22,993 nt of DNA, taken from contig CALBGU010000018.1 of assembly GCA_937893155.1 (NCBI GenBank), positions 1 through 22,993 of the forward strand, written 5' to 3'. Positions 1 through 8,640 of the stretch are shown here, piece after piece. Positions within the stretch are counted from its first letter, which is position 1. Each line of letters opens with the position of its first letter. Made by a program: the position numbers and the translations under genes. Source of the DNA: an uncultured Treponema sp. Lineage in GTDB: Bacteria > Spirochaetota > Spirochaetia > Treponematales > Treponemataceae. The notes beneath the pieces were generated by a model that did not search any database, had not been told where the DNA came from, and saw only the letters and a program-made list of their open reading frames with translations.

Positions 1-53
1 AAATCGTCCGTGAAAACCAAGTCGGACACAGCCTTAAAATGATACTCTTCCAT
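1..53 (-). CDS. N-terminus of a protein, possibly Rpn/PD-(D/E)XK nuclease family (partial)
   Basis: Seventeen codons are visible, reading MEEYHFKAVSDLVFTDD, before the window ends; the rest lies to the left. The LVFTDDF-like opening resembles the start of the Rpn/PD-(D/E)XK nuclease family transposases common in Clostridia and treponemes, where a hydrophobic-TDDFMF segment begins the domain. That is an analogy from a few residues only. No Shine-Dalgarno sequence precedes the ATG. Instead a perfect TATAAT lies six bases upstream, so the transcript may begin at the start codon. The downstream minus-strand gene is separated from it by its own terminator, and the two genes are not obviously linked. 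Confidence 0.4.
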   Translation of the reverse strand, partial: MEEYHFKAVSDLVFTDD

Positions 54-59
54 ACAGTT

Positions 60-65
60 ATTATA
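60..65 (-). promoter_or_regulatory. -10 box for the edge gene
   Basis: The minus strand reads TATAAT here, six bases before the ATG at 53. The region about 17 bases upstream has no good -35 match. A discriminator of six bases would put the transcript start at or next to the start codon. Confidence 0.45.
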
Positions 66-108
66 GCGCAGAAAACTCTATTTGAGTAGAGCGAAAATCG
101 CACGGTAA

Positions 109-140
109 ATAAAAAGAGCCACTCTCCTGAGCAGCTCTTT
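109..140 (-). terminator. Rho-independent terminator after the IMP cyclohydrolase-like gene
   Basis: On the minus strand a 12-pair stem (129-140 with 113-124, including two G-T wobbles) closes a four-base loop and is followed by a T-rich run. It sits 25 bases past the stop codon at 165 and ends the lepA-side transcript. Confidence 0.85.
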
Positions 141-164
141 CATAAAACAACAAACAAAACAAAC

Positions 165-878
165 TTATTTATTCTTGTTCACAATGCGGCTTTCAGTTTT
201 TCCCGTTTCAATGTCGATGAAGCGCGTGAAAAGAGAAACTTTGTTATCGGCGTTGAGCGCATTCCACACAGTAGCCGTAAACTCGTCGATATTACCTGCA
301 ATATCCACCAACACAGGCTCGCCCTCAAAGCTCGGAAGCGGATTTCCGTCGCCTTGGTACGTGTGGATAAACCGACCTTGCGCCGCTTTTGGATTTTCAT
401 ACGCGAACGTAAAGCGATTGCAGCCGCTGTCATCACCATTATCGCTCTTCAAAATGGAAAGCGCATAGTTGTATTTCCCGTTTTCGATGTGCATAACGCC
501 CGAAATGCGCGGAGTAAAGTTCGGAGCGTCTGGCTCAAACTCTCTGGAGCGCAAACTTTGCTCAAAAGTAAGCTGTTTGTCCATTCCTGCATAAATCGTG
601 TCGGTTTGGTCGCCGTTTGTAACGATAATTTTGTTACCGAGAACGCGAACAGGTGCATAAATTATCAGACTTGGGTCTGTGAGCTTTGACTCATCAAAGG
701 CTTGCGTGCGAATTCCCTCGCCGTCTTCAACGAAAATGCGGTTGCGGCTGTTTTCGCTTCTGCCCATAATAAAGTACGCCACCACAGCCTTTTTGCCGTC
801 CGCGCTTTTACCGATAACAATGCCACGTCCTGGATATGTCGTGCGCCCGAGCTCTTCACTCAATGAAACAATTTTCAT
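165..878 (-). CDS. IMP cyclohydrolase-like protein (PurO family)
   Basis: This 237-residue protein matches the IMP_cyclohyd (PurO-type) family from recognised segments: YPGRGIVIGKS at residues 15-25, YFIMGRSENSRNR at about 35-47, and SLIIYAPVRVLGN...TNGDQTDTI at about 70-95. Family members close the purine ring, converting FAICAR to IMP in the last step of de novo purine synthesis, a job done in most bacteria by the C-terminal-independent PurH cyclohydrolase domain. The start is supported by AGGAG at 885-889, seven bases before the ATG. It lies 31 bases after lepA with no terminator between, so it is probably co-transcribed with lepA. Bacterial members are often annotated by homology only, so the reaction is inferred. 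Confidence 0.8.
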   Translation of the reverse strand: MKIVSLSEELGRTTYPGRGIVIGKSADGKKAVVAYFIMGRSENSRNRIFVEDGEGIRTQAFDESKLTDPSLIIYAPVRVLGNKIIVTNGDQTDTIYAGMDKQLTFEQSLRSREFEPDAPNFTPRISGVMHIENGKYNYALSILKSDNGDDSGCNRFTFAYENPKAAQGRFIHTYQGDGNPLPSFEGEPVLVDIAGNIDEFTATVWNALNADNKVSLFTRFIDIETGKTESRIVNKNK

Positions 879-909
879 TTTCTTTCTCCTACTATCAAAA
901 AATCGAAAA

Positions 910-2712
910 CTAATCTTCTTTCTCTTTCAGCACTGCAAGGAACGCGCTCTGCGGCAATTCTACATCACCAATGAGCTTCATTCGCTTCTTTCCCTCTTTC
1001 TGCTTTTCAAGCAACTTTCGCTTTCGGGTAATATCGCCGCCGTAACATTTCGCAAGAACGTCCTTTCTCACAGGATTGACCGTTTCGCGCGCGATGACCT
1101 GGCTTCCGATTGCGCCTTGAATTGCAATCTTGAATTGTTGGCGCGCAATTTCGCCCTTTAATCGCGTTACCACTTTGAGCGCGTGGTCGCGAGCTTCTGG
1201 CTTATACGCAAGCTGTGCCAATGCGTCAACAGGCTTTCCGTTTATGAGAATATCGATTTTCACAAGCTCGGTTGGTCGATAATCGATAACCTCGTAATCA
1301 AAACTTGCATAACCGCGGCTATAGCTCTTGAGCTTGTCGTAAAAATCAAACAGCACTTCTGCAAGCGGCATTTCATACGTCAACTCAACGCGCTTTGTGT
1401 CGAGATACTGCATATTTTTTTGCTCACCGCGCTTTTCAAGGCAAAGCTTCATTATCGCGCCTAAATATTCCGACGGAGTTATGATATTCGCTCTGATATA
1501 CGGCTCTTCTGCGCTTTGGATTTTGCCTTCTGGATACTCAGACGGATTGTCAATATACAAATCTTCGCCGCCTGTGAGATGAATGAGATAGCGAACACTC
1601 GGAGCAGTGAAAATGACGGCTTGGTCATAGTCCCGCTCAAGGCGTTCTTCAATGATTTCCAAATGCAATAAGCCCAAAAAACCGCAGCGGAAACCGTATC
1701 CCAACGCAAGCGAATTATCCTTTTCGTATACAAGACTTGCATCGTTGAGCTTTAGTTTTTCCATACTGTCTTTGAGTTCTTGATAATCATCGCTGTCCAT
1801 CGGATAAATCGACGAGAAAACAACAGGCTTCACGTCCTTAAATCCAGGCAAAGCCTCAAGCGCAGGATTTGCCGCATTCGTGATAGTTTCTCCGACGCGC
1901 ACATCGCTCACGGTCTTAACCCCAGCAATGATGTAGCCGACATCGCCAGCTTCAAGCTCTTTTTTCTCTTCAAGCGTAATTTTGAAAATACCGACCTGCT
2001 CAACGCGGTATTCTGCATTTGAGTTCATAAAGCGAATAGTATCGCCAGCTTTGATTTTGCCGTCAATCATACGGATATGAACGATAACGCCGCGATAAAT
2101 ATCATAGTGGCAATCAAAAATTAACGCCCTCATTGGTGCATTTATATCGCCCGTTGGCGCAGGAAATTTTGTTACAATCGCTTCAAGAAGCTCATCAACG
2201 CCAACGCCTGTTTTTGCAGAAACAAGCTGAACATCGCTTGAGTCAAGCCCTAAATCGTGGTCAATCTGCTTTTTCACGCTCTCCACGTCTGCGCTCGGCA
2301 AATCGATTTTATTCACCACGGGCACAACCGTCAAATCGTGTTCCATCGCCATATACAGATTACTTACCGTTTGGCTTTCAACGCCTTGCGTTGCGTCAAT
2401 CAAAAGCAATGCGCCCTCACAAGAAGCAATAGCGCGGCTCACTTCATAGCTAAAATCGACGTGACCAGGTGTATCGACAAAGTTCAATTCATAGTCAAAA
2501 CCATCTTTTGCATGATATGGAATGGTAACAGCCTGGCTTTTTATCGTGATTCCACGCTCTCTCTCAATGTCCATGCTGTCAAGAATCTGGTTCTGCATTT
2601 GCCGCTGGTCAATAATGCGCGCCTTTTCAATAAGGCGGTCGGATAGTGTGGATTTTCCGTGGTCGATATGCGCAACAATGCAAAAATTGCGCTTATATTT
2701 CATCTCTGCCAT
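910..2712 (-). CDS. lepA: Elongation factor 4 (LepA), ribosome-associated GTPase
   Basis: LepA is a translational GTPase that acts on the 70S ribosome and affects initiation and back-translocation. The 600-residue product has the family length. It shows the G1 loop AHIDHGKSTL at residues 14-23, a RERGITIKSQ switch I, the G3 motif DTPGHVDF, NKIDLP for guanine recognition, and the LepA-specific C-terminus with GGDITRKRKLLEKQKEGKKRM. An in-frame ATG at 2766 would add 18 residues, but the start at 2712 has GGGAG nine bases upstream and gives the usual N-terminus. The upstream protease gene stops at 2772, with a small hairpin between, so partial read-through is likely. Confidence 0.97.
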   Translation of the reverse strand: MAEMKYKRNFCIVAHIDHGKSTLSDRLIEKARIIDQRQMQNQILDSMDIERERGITIKSQAVTIPYHAKDGFDYELNFVDTPGHVDFSYEVSRAIASCEGALLLIDATQGVESQTVSNLYMAMEHDLTVVPVVNKIDLPSADVESVKKQIDHDLGLDSSDVQLVSAKTGVGVDELLEAIVTKFPAPTGDINAPMRALIFDCHYDIYRGVIVHIRMIDGKIKAGDTIRFMNSNAEYRVEQVGIFKITLEEKKELEAGDVGYIIAGVKTVSDVRVGETITNAANPALEALPGFKDVKPVVFSSIYPMDSDDYQELKDSMEKLKLNDASLVYEKDNSLALGYGFRCGFLGLLHLEIIEERLERDYDQAVIFTAPSVRYLIHLTGGEDLYIDNPSEYPEGKIQSAEEPYIRANIITPSEYLGAIMKLCLEKRGEQKNMQYLDTKRVELTYEMPLAEVLFDFYDKLKSYSRGYASFDYEVIDYRPTELVKIDILINGKPVDALAQLAYKPEARDHALKVVTRLKGEIARQQFKIAIQGAIGSQVIARETVNPVRKDVLAKCYGGDITRKRKLLEKQKEGKKRMKLIGDVELPQSAFLAVLKEKED

Positions 2713-2734
2713 AAAATAAAACTCCCGTTGTCGT

Positions 2735-2761
2735 AAAAGCCGTGACACCTTCAGCACGGCT
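2735..2761 (-). terminator. Weak hairpin between the protease gene and lepA
   Basis: A seven-pair stem (2755-2761 with 2738-2744) and ten-base loop are followed by only four T on the minus strand. It may act as a partial terminator or attenuator before lepA. Confidence 0.4.
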
Positions 2762-2771
2762 CGCAAGCGTT

Positions 2772-4457
2772 TTAGAAATAATACTGGTTATCAAGGGAGG
2801 CGGTCAAGCCGATTGCAACATCAATGTAGCCGCCTTTTTTCTTTTTCGTGTAAAGAGTTGCCCCCATCATCGTTTTTTCATCATTAAAAACGACCTGCTT
2901 GATTTCAACAGGGTCTTGCTCCGTAAAACCAGATTCATCAGCAATGCCACCATTCACCAGCTCTGAAATGGTATATTTTTTGTTTCCCGACAATGTGCTG
3001 AGTTTCATTCCCAAAATCGGATAAAAAGAATTCGCAACAATATCACGGCTGTACACCTCGTAACCGGGAGCTTTCGGACGCTCATCAAGATAAACAGGAT
3101 ATTCCGCAGTGCTGCCATCGGATTTTTGAGTCTGCACAATTACAATCGTCCCCGGACGCAGTTTCACATATATATCAAATAGTTCATCGTTGTTGGTAAC
3201 CGCCGTGCCATTCACCGCCGTAATCACATCGCCTTCACGCAAACCCGCTCTGCTCGCACTTCCGCCCGGCATAACATACAGCAATTCCAAACCGATATTC
3301 TTGCCCATTTCTTTTTTGGGCTTTCCAAATGCGCCAATCCACGAATGTTTACGCTCGCCGCCCGCGAACAAAATCGGAAGCTCCGCTTTGAGATACTCCA
3401 CGGGAATCGCAAAGTTCAAGCCCTCATATTGCAACATTCCCGCAAAAACCACAGCCTGCACATTTCCAGCCTTGTCAATCAGCGGACCTCCCGAATTTCC
3501 CGGATTTACCGCCGTGTCAATCTGAAAAACATTCCCCACCGAAGTAAGTTTTCGGTCTTTCACTGAAATATGCCCGCTCGTCAAAGTGCGCTCAAGCCCC
3601 ACAGGAGAACCGATAGCCGCAACCTCGTCCCCTACGTCCAAATCGACCGACGAACCAAGCGAAAAAACATAGGGCGAATCAATCTCGGCTTTAAGAAGCG
3701 CAAGGTCAAGCAGGCTGTCGTAGCCAACAACTTTTGCAGGAATTCTTGTTTCGCTGTCGGAGGCAAGTTTTATAAACAATTTTGAATATTTTTGACTTTT
3801 TTTATCAACCAAATCTGCAATAACGTGATGATTTGTAATGAGATAGCCATCTTTTGAAATAAAAAATCCCGAACCAATAACACGGTCTGCGTATCCCATA
3901 CCGCTCTGAATTGCAATACCGCGGTCAACCCACACGGTAACAGTGCCCGAAACCGCCTGCGACACCTTAAACGCCACAGAATTTTCGGTGTTTTTCGCTA
4001 AGGTAGACTCGGGCAATGCCAACGCGGCAAGCTCCTCTTTGCTCATCGAAAGCGAATTCAAGCCTTCGTAGCCGCACGATTCAAGCGATAGCAATACACT
4101 GTCCGCCTCGCTGTATTTTTTTGCTTCCAAAAATTCGTTGTATTTCGTTGCAACCCGCTCAAAAGCAGATGCCAATGAATCTGCAACAGTTTTTTCCAAC
4201 TCATCTTTCTCGTCAGAAACGCCCCGTTCCGCAATCGAACGGTTCAAAATAACCGCCCGCCAAAGCGCCTCAACAGGCTTTTCCGCGCTTAATTCCTCAA
4301 TTCTCGCCAATTCGGTTCTTACCGCGTCTGCTTCCGTATAATTCAACGGCTGAAAAACGCTTTCTGGTTTTGCACCAAAAGACGCACAACTAAAAAATAT
4401 CGCTACAAAAACAGCAAAAAACACGAAAAAACAAAACGATTTTCTATAAAAATTCAT
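2772..4457 (-). CDS. HtrA-like trypsin-family serine protease with PDZ domain, exported lipoprotein
   Basis: The 561-residue product begins with a hydrophobic signal segment and a lipobox-like FFSC with Cys at 24, suggesting a membrane-anchored periplasmic protein. Residues about 35-160 are helical and charged with no known domain. The protease domain follows. It has catalytic His211 in TNHHVIAD, Asp251 in LLDLALLK and Ser322 in NPGNSGGPL, all three intact. A PDZ domain spans about 385-460 (GGSASRAGLREGDVITAVNG), and roughly 100 further residues complete the protein. DegP/HtrA relatives degrade or refold misfolded envelope proteins. Its ATG overlaps the TGA of the upstream gene by four bases (ATGA), so translation is coupled and the two proteins may work together. 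The only SD-like GGAG is about 14 bases upstream, which fits coupling. Confidence 0.9.
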   Translation of the reverse strand: MNFYRKSFCFFVFFAVFVAIFFSCASFGAKPESVFQPLNYTEADAVRTELARIEELSAEKPVEALWRAVILNRSIAERGVSDEKDELEKTVADSLASAFERVATKYNEFLEAKKYSEADSVLLSLESCGYEGLNSLSMSKEELAALALPESTLAKNTENSVAFKVSQAVSGTVTVWVDRGIAIQSGMGYADRVIGSGFFISKDGYLITNHHVIADLVDKKSQKYSKLFIKLASDSETRIPAKVVGYDSLLDLALLKAEIDSPYVFSLGSSVDLDVGDEVAAIGSPVGLERTLTSGHISVKDRKLTSVGNVFQIDTAVNPGNSGGPLIDKAGNVQAVVFAGMLQYEGLNFAIPVEYLKAELPILFAGGERKHSWIGAFGKPKKEMGKNIGLELLYVMPGGSASRAGLREGDVITAVNGTAVTNNDELFDIYVKLRPGTIVIVQTQKSDGSTAEYPVYLDERPKAPGYEVYSRDIVANSFYPILGMKLSTLSGNKKYTISELVNGGIADESGFTEQDPVEIKQVVFNDEKTMMGATLYTKKKKGGYIDVAIGLTASLDNQYYF

Positions 4458-6580
4458 TGTACCGTATCTTTCTCCAAAATATCCAATTCATCAGCTTTGC
4501 GCAAAAGCTCAAGGTCGCGGTCTGTTTTCACAATTTCCGCAAAATATTCCGAACCGATTTTTACCGCATTGATTCTGTAATCTTTTTTGTCAACAATGAT
4601 ACAAACGCCCTGAACTTTCACTTCATCAACCGCAGCAATCGCACATTCTGCATCATCTTTTGAACCATTTTCGTTAATCCAAAAAATATCCGCATTATCT
4701 GATTTTATTACTTTGCGCTCCACCAGCCCCCGCGAAATTTTTACAGGAACGCCATTTTCTTTCACCACCGTTACCAGCTCGTGCCCCGGCTCAAGATAAA
4801 ACAGCGACTCGTCTACGCTCGGCGCATTTGCCGCGCCGCCCTTGCGATAAAACCGAATATCCCATTTTGAATCGCCATTGGTGTCCCAAGAAGCAATTTT
4901 TCCATTATTCTCAAAATATTCCTCGGTAAAATCAGCATTTATGTCATTGCTGTTGTTAATCTGAACCGATTTTAGATAAAAATGAGAATCTACCGGAATC
5001 GAACCAAAAAGGTTTATCATCACTTGCCGTTCATCTTCGATTGCATAATATTCAGGTTTTACCGTAGATGAAAAGCCATATAATTCCGTCGTCTCATATA
5101 CGCCGTTCCCCGTATTGTCAACAATGCGGATAATCGGAACGCCGTCAGAAAAATGGGTGCGCGCATAGATTTTTCCATCATCATAATACGCCGCAAACTG
5201 GATTTTCCCGCCATAAAGCTGAAAAACAATATGCGCACCATCGCGCTCCATTGACGGCACTTCATAGCTTGAAGAAGAAGCGATAAAATCCTTTTGCTGC
5301 GGCACAGCCAACGATTTTGGATTTTGAATCGACGGAATATAAAAATCCGCTCCCAGCGCAGAAACTACTGGAGAAAGCTCCAACTTCACTGGTTCCCACT
5401 TGAGCATATCCTGCAACACATTAAATTGCAGCCAATGCGATGATTCAGATGCATTAAAAACTGCCGTAACCACCGCTGGATAATAATCCCAATCTATTTT
5501 TAAGAAATCATCTTCAATAGAAGCTCGCACCGGCGTTCCGTAATCACAATCGATTGTCCATAATTGAGAACCAGTTTGACTTTTATCCCACACAATTTTT
5601 GAAGGTCGTCCTTTTTCGTACTTCACAGAAAAATCTTCAATACCGTCTTTGTCTGTGTCCGAAATTATCACGCCCTCAAATTCTGAAAAATACTGAACCA
5701 GCGCGTCTTTCGCCTCATTATCCGTGATAAGCGGCACAAAATGCTCAATCGTTTCCTGCCGCAATTCATCGAACGAAAAAAGATACTCGACAGCATCATT
5801 TTCACTCAAAATCCCATTTTGCAAGGCAATAGCGGGAAACAATTCATGCCGAGCGCCCGACGTATCATAATTGCGCAACAAACGCCGTCTCTCCTCGCCT
5901 CTTGCAAACAATGCGACATAAAATTCAAAATCATCTGAAACATAATCAACAAAGCGCTCGCGTCCGCGAATAAAAAAATCCGCCTGACGTCTCACAGCCG
6001 CAGGATATGCACTTGCATCTTGATAAATCAAAAATTCTGTCTTAAAAAATAAAAGCGGAAAACGTGCATCGGTCGGATAAAATTTTGAGGCTTGGTCGAT
6101 TTTTTCGCGTGCAGACGAAAGATTGCCCTGATGATAATAGCATTTTGCGCGTATATATTCAGCATCAGACGAAGTGAGCGCAGGCACAGCTGAAAGCTGC
6201 CTCAACGCCTCGGCTTCTTCGTGCGAATCACAGAGAACATCTGCATACAAAACGCGAGCATTATCCTTGTTGTAATCAAACCAGTTGTCGATTTTCACCG
6301 CCTGAGAACTTGCTTCCAAAACCTCCGCGCGCGTATGCCCAAGCGCATTCACCGCCACCGCTTTATAATACCACAAATCCGAAATTCGCTCGTCATACGA
6401 AAGCCCCATTTCCGCATACGACGCAGCTTCACGCCACTCATGCCGCACAAGCGCAGTCCGGGCATTCGACAAATATCGAAGCGCAGTCCGCTGATTCGCG
6501 ACCGATGATGACGACTGCGAAAAAGCAGAAAAAGCAAAAACTGAAAACAAAAATGCAAACGAAGCTACCTTGTTCTTCAT
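4454..6580 (-). CDS. Exported tetratricopeptide-like protein with Asp-rich calcium-type loops, function unknown
   Basis: This 708-residue protein has a clear signal peptide (cleavage near AFSQ, residue 22). Residues about 30-175 form TPR-like helical pairs (for example RTALVRHEWREAASYAEMGL and YYHQGNLSSAREKIDQASKFYP). The remaining three quarters look beta-rich with repeated units. Three Asp-rich loops of the DxDxDGxxD type occur at 308-316 (DTDKDGIED), 488-496 (DNTGNGVYE) and 566-574 (DTNGDSKWD), resembling calcium-binding loops. AAGGA eight bases before the ATG supports the start, and a separate promoter precedes the gene. It is coupled by overlap to the HtrA-like protease. I do not recognise a named family. 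A role in the periplasm or at the outer membrane, as partner or substrate presenter for the protease, is inference. Confidence 0.85.
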   Translation of the reverse strand: MKNKVASFAFLFSVFAFSAFSQSSSSVANQRTALRYLSNARTALVRHEWREAASYAEMGLSYDERISDLWYYKAVAVNALGHTRAEVLEASSQAVKIDNWFDYNKDNARVLYADVLCDSHEEAEALRQLSAVPALTSSDAEYIRAKCYYHQGNLSSAREKIDQASKFYPTDARFPLLFFKTEFLIYQDASAYPAAVRRQADFFIRGRERFVDYVSDDFEFYVALFARGEERRRLLRNYDTSGARHELFPAIALQNGILSENDAVEYLFSFDELRQETIEHFVPLITDNEAKDALVQYFSEFEGVIISDTDKDGIEDFSVKYEKGRPSKIVWDKSQTGSQLWTIDCDYGTPVRASIEDDFLKIDWDYYPAVVTAVFNASESSHWLQFNVLQDMLKWEPVKLELSPVVSALGADFYIPSIQNPKSLAVPQQKDFIASSSSYEVPSMERDGAHIVFQLYGGKIQFAAYYDDGKIYARTHFSDGVPIIRIVDNTGNGVYETTELYGFSSTVKPEYYAIEDERQVMINLFGSIPVDSHFYLKSVQINNSNDINADFTEEYFENNGKIASWDTNGDSKWDIRFYRKGGAANAPSVDESLFYLEPGHELVTVVKENGVPVKISRGLVERKVIKSDNADIFWINENGSKDDAECAIAAVDEVKVQGVCIIVDKKDYRINAVKIGSEYFAEIVKTDRDLELLRKADELDILEKDTVQ

Positions 6581-6605
6581 ACGATATTTCCTTGCTATAT
6601 AATAA

Positions 6606-6633
6606 ATAATACTACTTCTCTATTGTTTGACAA
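6606..6633 (-). promoter_or_regulatory. Promoter for the TPR-like and protease genes
   Basis: The minus strand has TTGTCA (6628-6633), a 16-base spacer and TATTAT (6606-6611), each one mismatch from consensus. The -35 box lies within the last codons of tilS, so the pair has its own transcription start. Confidence 0.6.
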
Positions 6634-7981
6634 TCCAATCTTTTGCGTCCACCAAACTTCCCAAAATCGCCCTAATCTGCGTTTCTGGAGTTTGCAGTTC
6701 TTGCACAATCGGAATTTTCCAACGCTCTTTTTCCGGAATTTTCCACGAACTCAAAATCTTGGAAATATCCCGAAACGTATTATCAGCAGACCGAATTGTG
6801 TCTAGCGGAGCCACACTCCGAATCAAAAACGGAAAGGTCAAATGTGGCACAAAAACGCTTTTTTCTGTCGTTTTCACCACAATTCCATCAGATTGAGCTT
6901 CGATTTCAAAATCCAAAAAAGGAATTTTCGCCGCGCCGTTTTCTCTTATAGTAGCACAAAATCCACAATCTGCATAATTATTTTTTATAATATCGGCACA
7001 TAAAAAATTATTCCATAGAAAGAGTGTAATTCCCATTGCCTCAATTTTTGCATTCGGCTTTGCATTTTCAGCCCAAGAACAGACGGTATCGACAACACGA
7101 AACGGCAAACGCACACTCACGCCAAGCGCGTCCACAAGCGCATAGACGGTTCTGCGGCGAAGCGCATACGGAATTGTGCAGAAACTTTCAAAATCCACAG
7201 AATGATATTTTTTGCACGATTGTGCGTTTGAAAAATAATCGATAAATTTTTTTTCGATAAACTCAGAATCATCGCGCAATTTTTTTGCACCCGCAAGCGC
7301 CGCACCGTCCCAGCCCTCAAAAATGCTGTTGAACAGAGGAATCACCGATTTTCTCACTCGATTTCTAACATAAGATTCATCAAAATTCGTGCAATCAGTG
7401 CGCCATAAAATGCCCTGCGCATTCAAATACGCTTCAATCTCTGCCCGCGAAATATCTAACAGCGGACGAATATATTTTCCGCGCTGCCGCCGAATCCCTG
7501 CAGCAGCCTCGCCTGCACTTCCCTGCAAAAAACGCATAACCAGCGTTTCAAGTTGGTCATCTCGATTGTGCGCCACACAAAAAAAATCAGCCTTAACGTC
7601 CCGTATAAATTGCTCAAAAGCCGCATAGCGCAATGTTCGCGCAGCATCTTCCACCCCGCCGATTTTTTTCGCCGCATTCAAAACCGCACCGCGTGGAATT
7701 TCAAAAACACGGCATTGCACCCCATTTTTTTTACAAAAATCCGCCACAAACGCCGCATCGCCCGCAGTTTCGGCTTCAGCACGAATGTTGTGATTTACCG
7801 TAATAACCGCCAATTTCGATTTTGGAACGCAATGCAAAAGAGCCGTGAGCATCGCAATCGAATCTGCGCCGCCCGAAACCCCCGCTGCAATAAAATCCGA
7901 ATCAGAAACGCCGCATATTTTCAGTGTATTTGAGAATTGTTTATCAAAAGTGTGGACAAATTTTTTTTCTATCAATTTCAA
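6620..7981 (-). CDS. tilS: tRNA(Ile)-lysidine synthase
   Basis: TilS converts C34 of the CAU-anticodon tRNA-Ile to lysidine using ATP and lysine, so the tRNA reads AUA. The N-type ATP pyrophosphatase P-loop SGGADS is at residues 36-41, followed by VNHNIR at about 82 and HNRDDQLETLVMRFLQG, the family's second conserved block. The length of 453 fits a full-length TilS with its C-terminal tRNA-binding part. The start is uncertain. The frame is closed by a TGA at 7988-7990, and the first available start is TTG at 7981 with no Shine-Dalgarno sequence. An ATG at 7991 would join the frame if the A run at 7961-7968 were one base shorter. It follows the rplY terminator, so expression depends on read-through or an unseen promoter. 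Confidence 0.92.
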   Translation of the reverse strand: MKLIEKKFVHTFDKQFSNTLKICGVSDSDFIAAGVSGGADSIAMLTALLHCVPKSKLAVITVNHNIRAEAETAGDAAFVADFCKKNGVQCRVFEIPRGAVLNAAKKIGGVEDAARTLRYAAFEQFIRDVKADFFCVAHNRDDQLETLVMRFLQGSAGEAAAGIRRQRGKYIRPLLDISRAEIEAYLNAQGILWRTDCTNFDESYVRNRVRKSVIPLFNSIFEGWDGAALAGAKKLRDDSEFIEKKFIDYFSNAQSCKKYHSVDFESFCTIPYALRRRTVYALVDALGVSVRLPFRVVDTVCSWAENAKPNAKIEAMGITLFLWNNFLCADIIKNNYADCGFCATIRENGAAKIPFLDFEIEAQSDGIVVKTTEKSVFVPHLTFPFLIRSVAPLDTIRSADNTFRDISKILSSWKIPEKERWKIPIVQELQTPETQIRAILGSLVDAKDWIVKQ

Positions 7982-8003
7982 TTTTGTTCATATTTTTAGC
8001 GAT

Positions 8004-8033
8004 AAAAAAATCCCTGCAAAAACAGCAGGGATT
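8004..8033 (-). terminator. Rho-independent terminator after rplY
   Basis: A perfect nine-pair stem (8025-8033 with 8009-8017) and seven-base loop are followed on the minus strand by a T run at 8004-8010. It ends the ispE-spoVG-tRNA-rplY unit ahead of tilS. Confidence 0.9.
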
Positions 8034-8050
8034 CATACGCTAGCCGATTT

Positions 8051-8602
8051 TTAGCGACCAGCAGAAACACTCATCAAAGATGCTTCTTTGTCGGTAAGCA
8101 CTGTAATTGCTTCTGACAAGTTCAAATCTTTTACGCGGAAAACCTCGCCAACCTTAATGCCAGAAATATCCGCAGTAACACGAGCTGGCATATCTTTTGG
8201 CAATGCCTTCAACGTTACATCAGGAACATGGCGAAGCAAGAATCCGCCAGCAAGAACGCCAGCAGGTGTACCAACATAATTCACCTTCATACGAGCGACA
8301 ATCGGCTTTTCTCCACTTACAACATGGAAATCAGCATGCAAACTCTTGTCAGATTTTATGTCGTATTCGCTATCCTGAATATAAGCCAAATTATCTTTGC
8401 CATCAACTTTCAAAGTGATAAGCGTTGTTGGCGTAACAGTGCGCCACACTTTTGAAAACTCTGCTGCATCGATATCAAGCATTGTAGATTCGCCTTTTTC
8501 GTTATACATTACAGCTGGAATGCGACCAGCGGCACGCAGTTTCTTCGCAACGCTCTTACCTGTTTCAGTGCGGGTCTTTGCGTTAATAACAATCTGATCC
8601 AT
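8051..8602 (-). CDS. rplY: 50S ribosomal protein L25, long Ctc form
   Basis: L25 binds 5S rRNA in the large subunit. The N-terminal 5S-binding domain covers about residues 1-92 (AKTRTETGKSVAKKLRAAGRIPAVMY is diagnostic). The C-terminal TL5/Ctc domain covers about 95-183, with the typical HVPDVTLKALPKDMP and ISGIKVGEVFRVKDL segments. At 183 residues it is the long, general-stress type rather than the short E. coli type. AAGGAG eight bases before the ATG supports the start. It lies 38 bases after tRNA-Gln on the same strand and is followed directly by a strong terminator. Confidence 0.96.
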   Translation of the reverse strand: MDQIVINAKTRTETGKSVAKKLRAAGRIPAVMYNEKGESTMLDIDAAEFSKVWRTVTPTTLITLKVDGKDNLAYIQDSEYDIKSDKSLHADFHVVSGEKPIVARMKVNYVGTPAGVLAGGFLLRHVPDVTLKALPKDMPARVTADISGIKVGEVFRVKDLNLSEAITVLTDKEASLMSVSAGR

Positions 8603-8640
8603 AATGAAGAACTCCTTAAAACACTTTCATAACGGGTTCA

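Noticed and set aside
2713..2766. 18-residue N-terminal extension of LepA from an upstream ATG
   Set aside because: The ribosome binding site and the family N-terminus both point to the ATG at 2712, and the extension runs through a hairpin.
6711..6751. Direct repeat of GGAATTTTCCA in tilS
   Set aside because: The two copies encode a repeated WKIP in the coding frame and have no other partner in the window, so they are probably coincidental.
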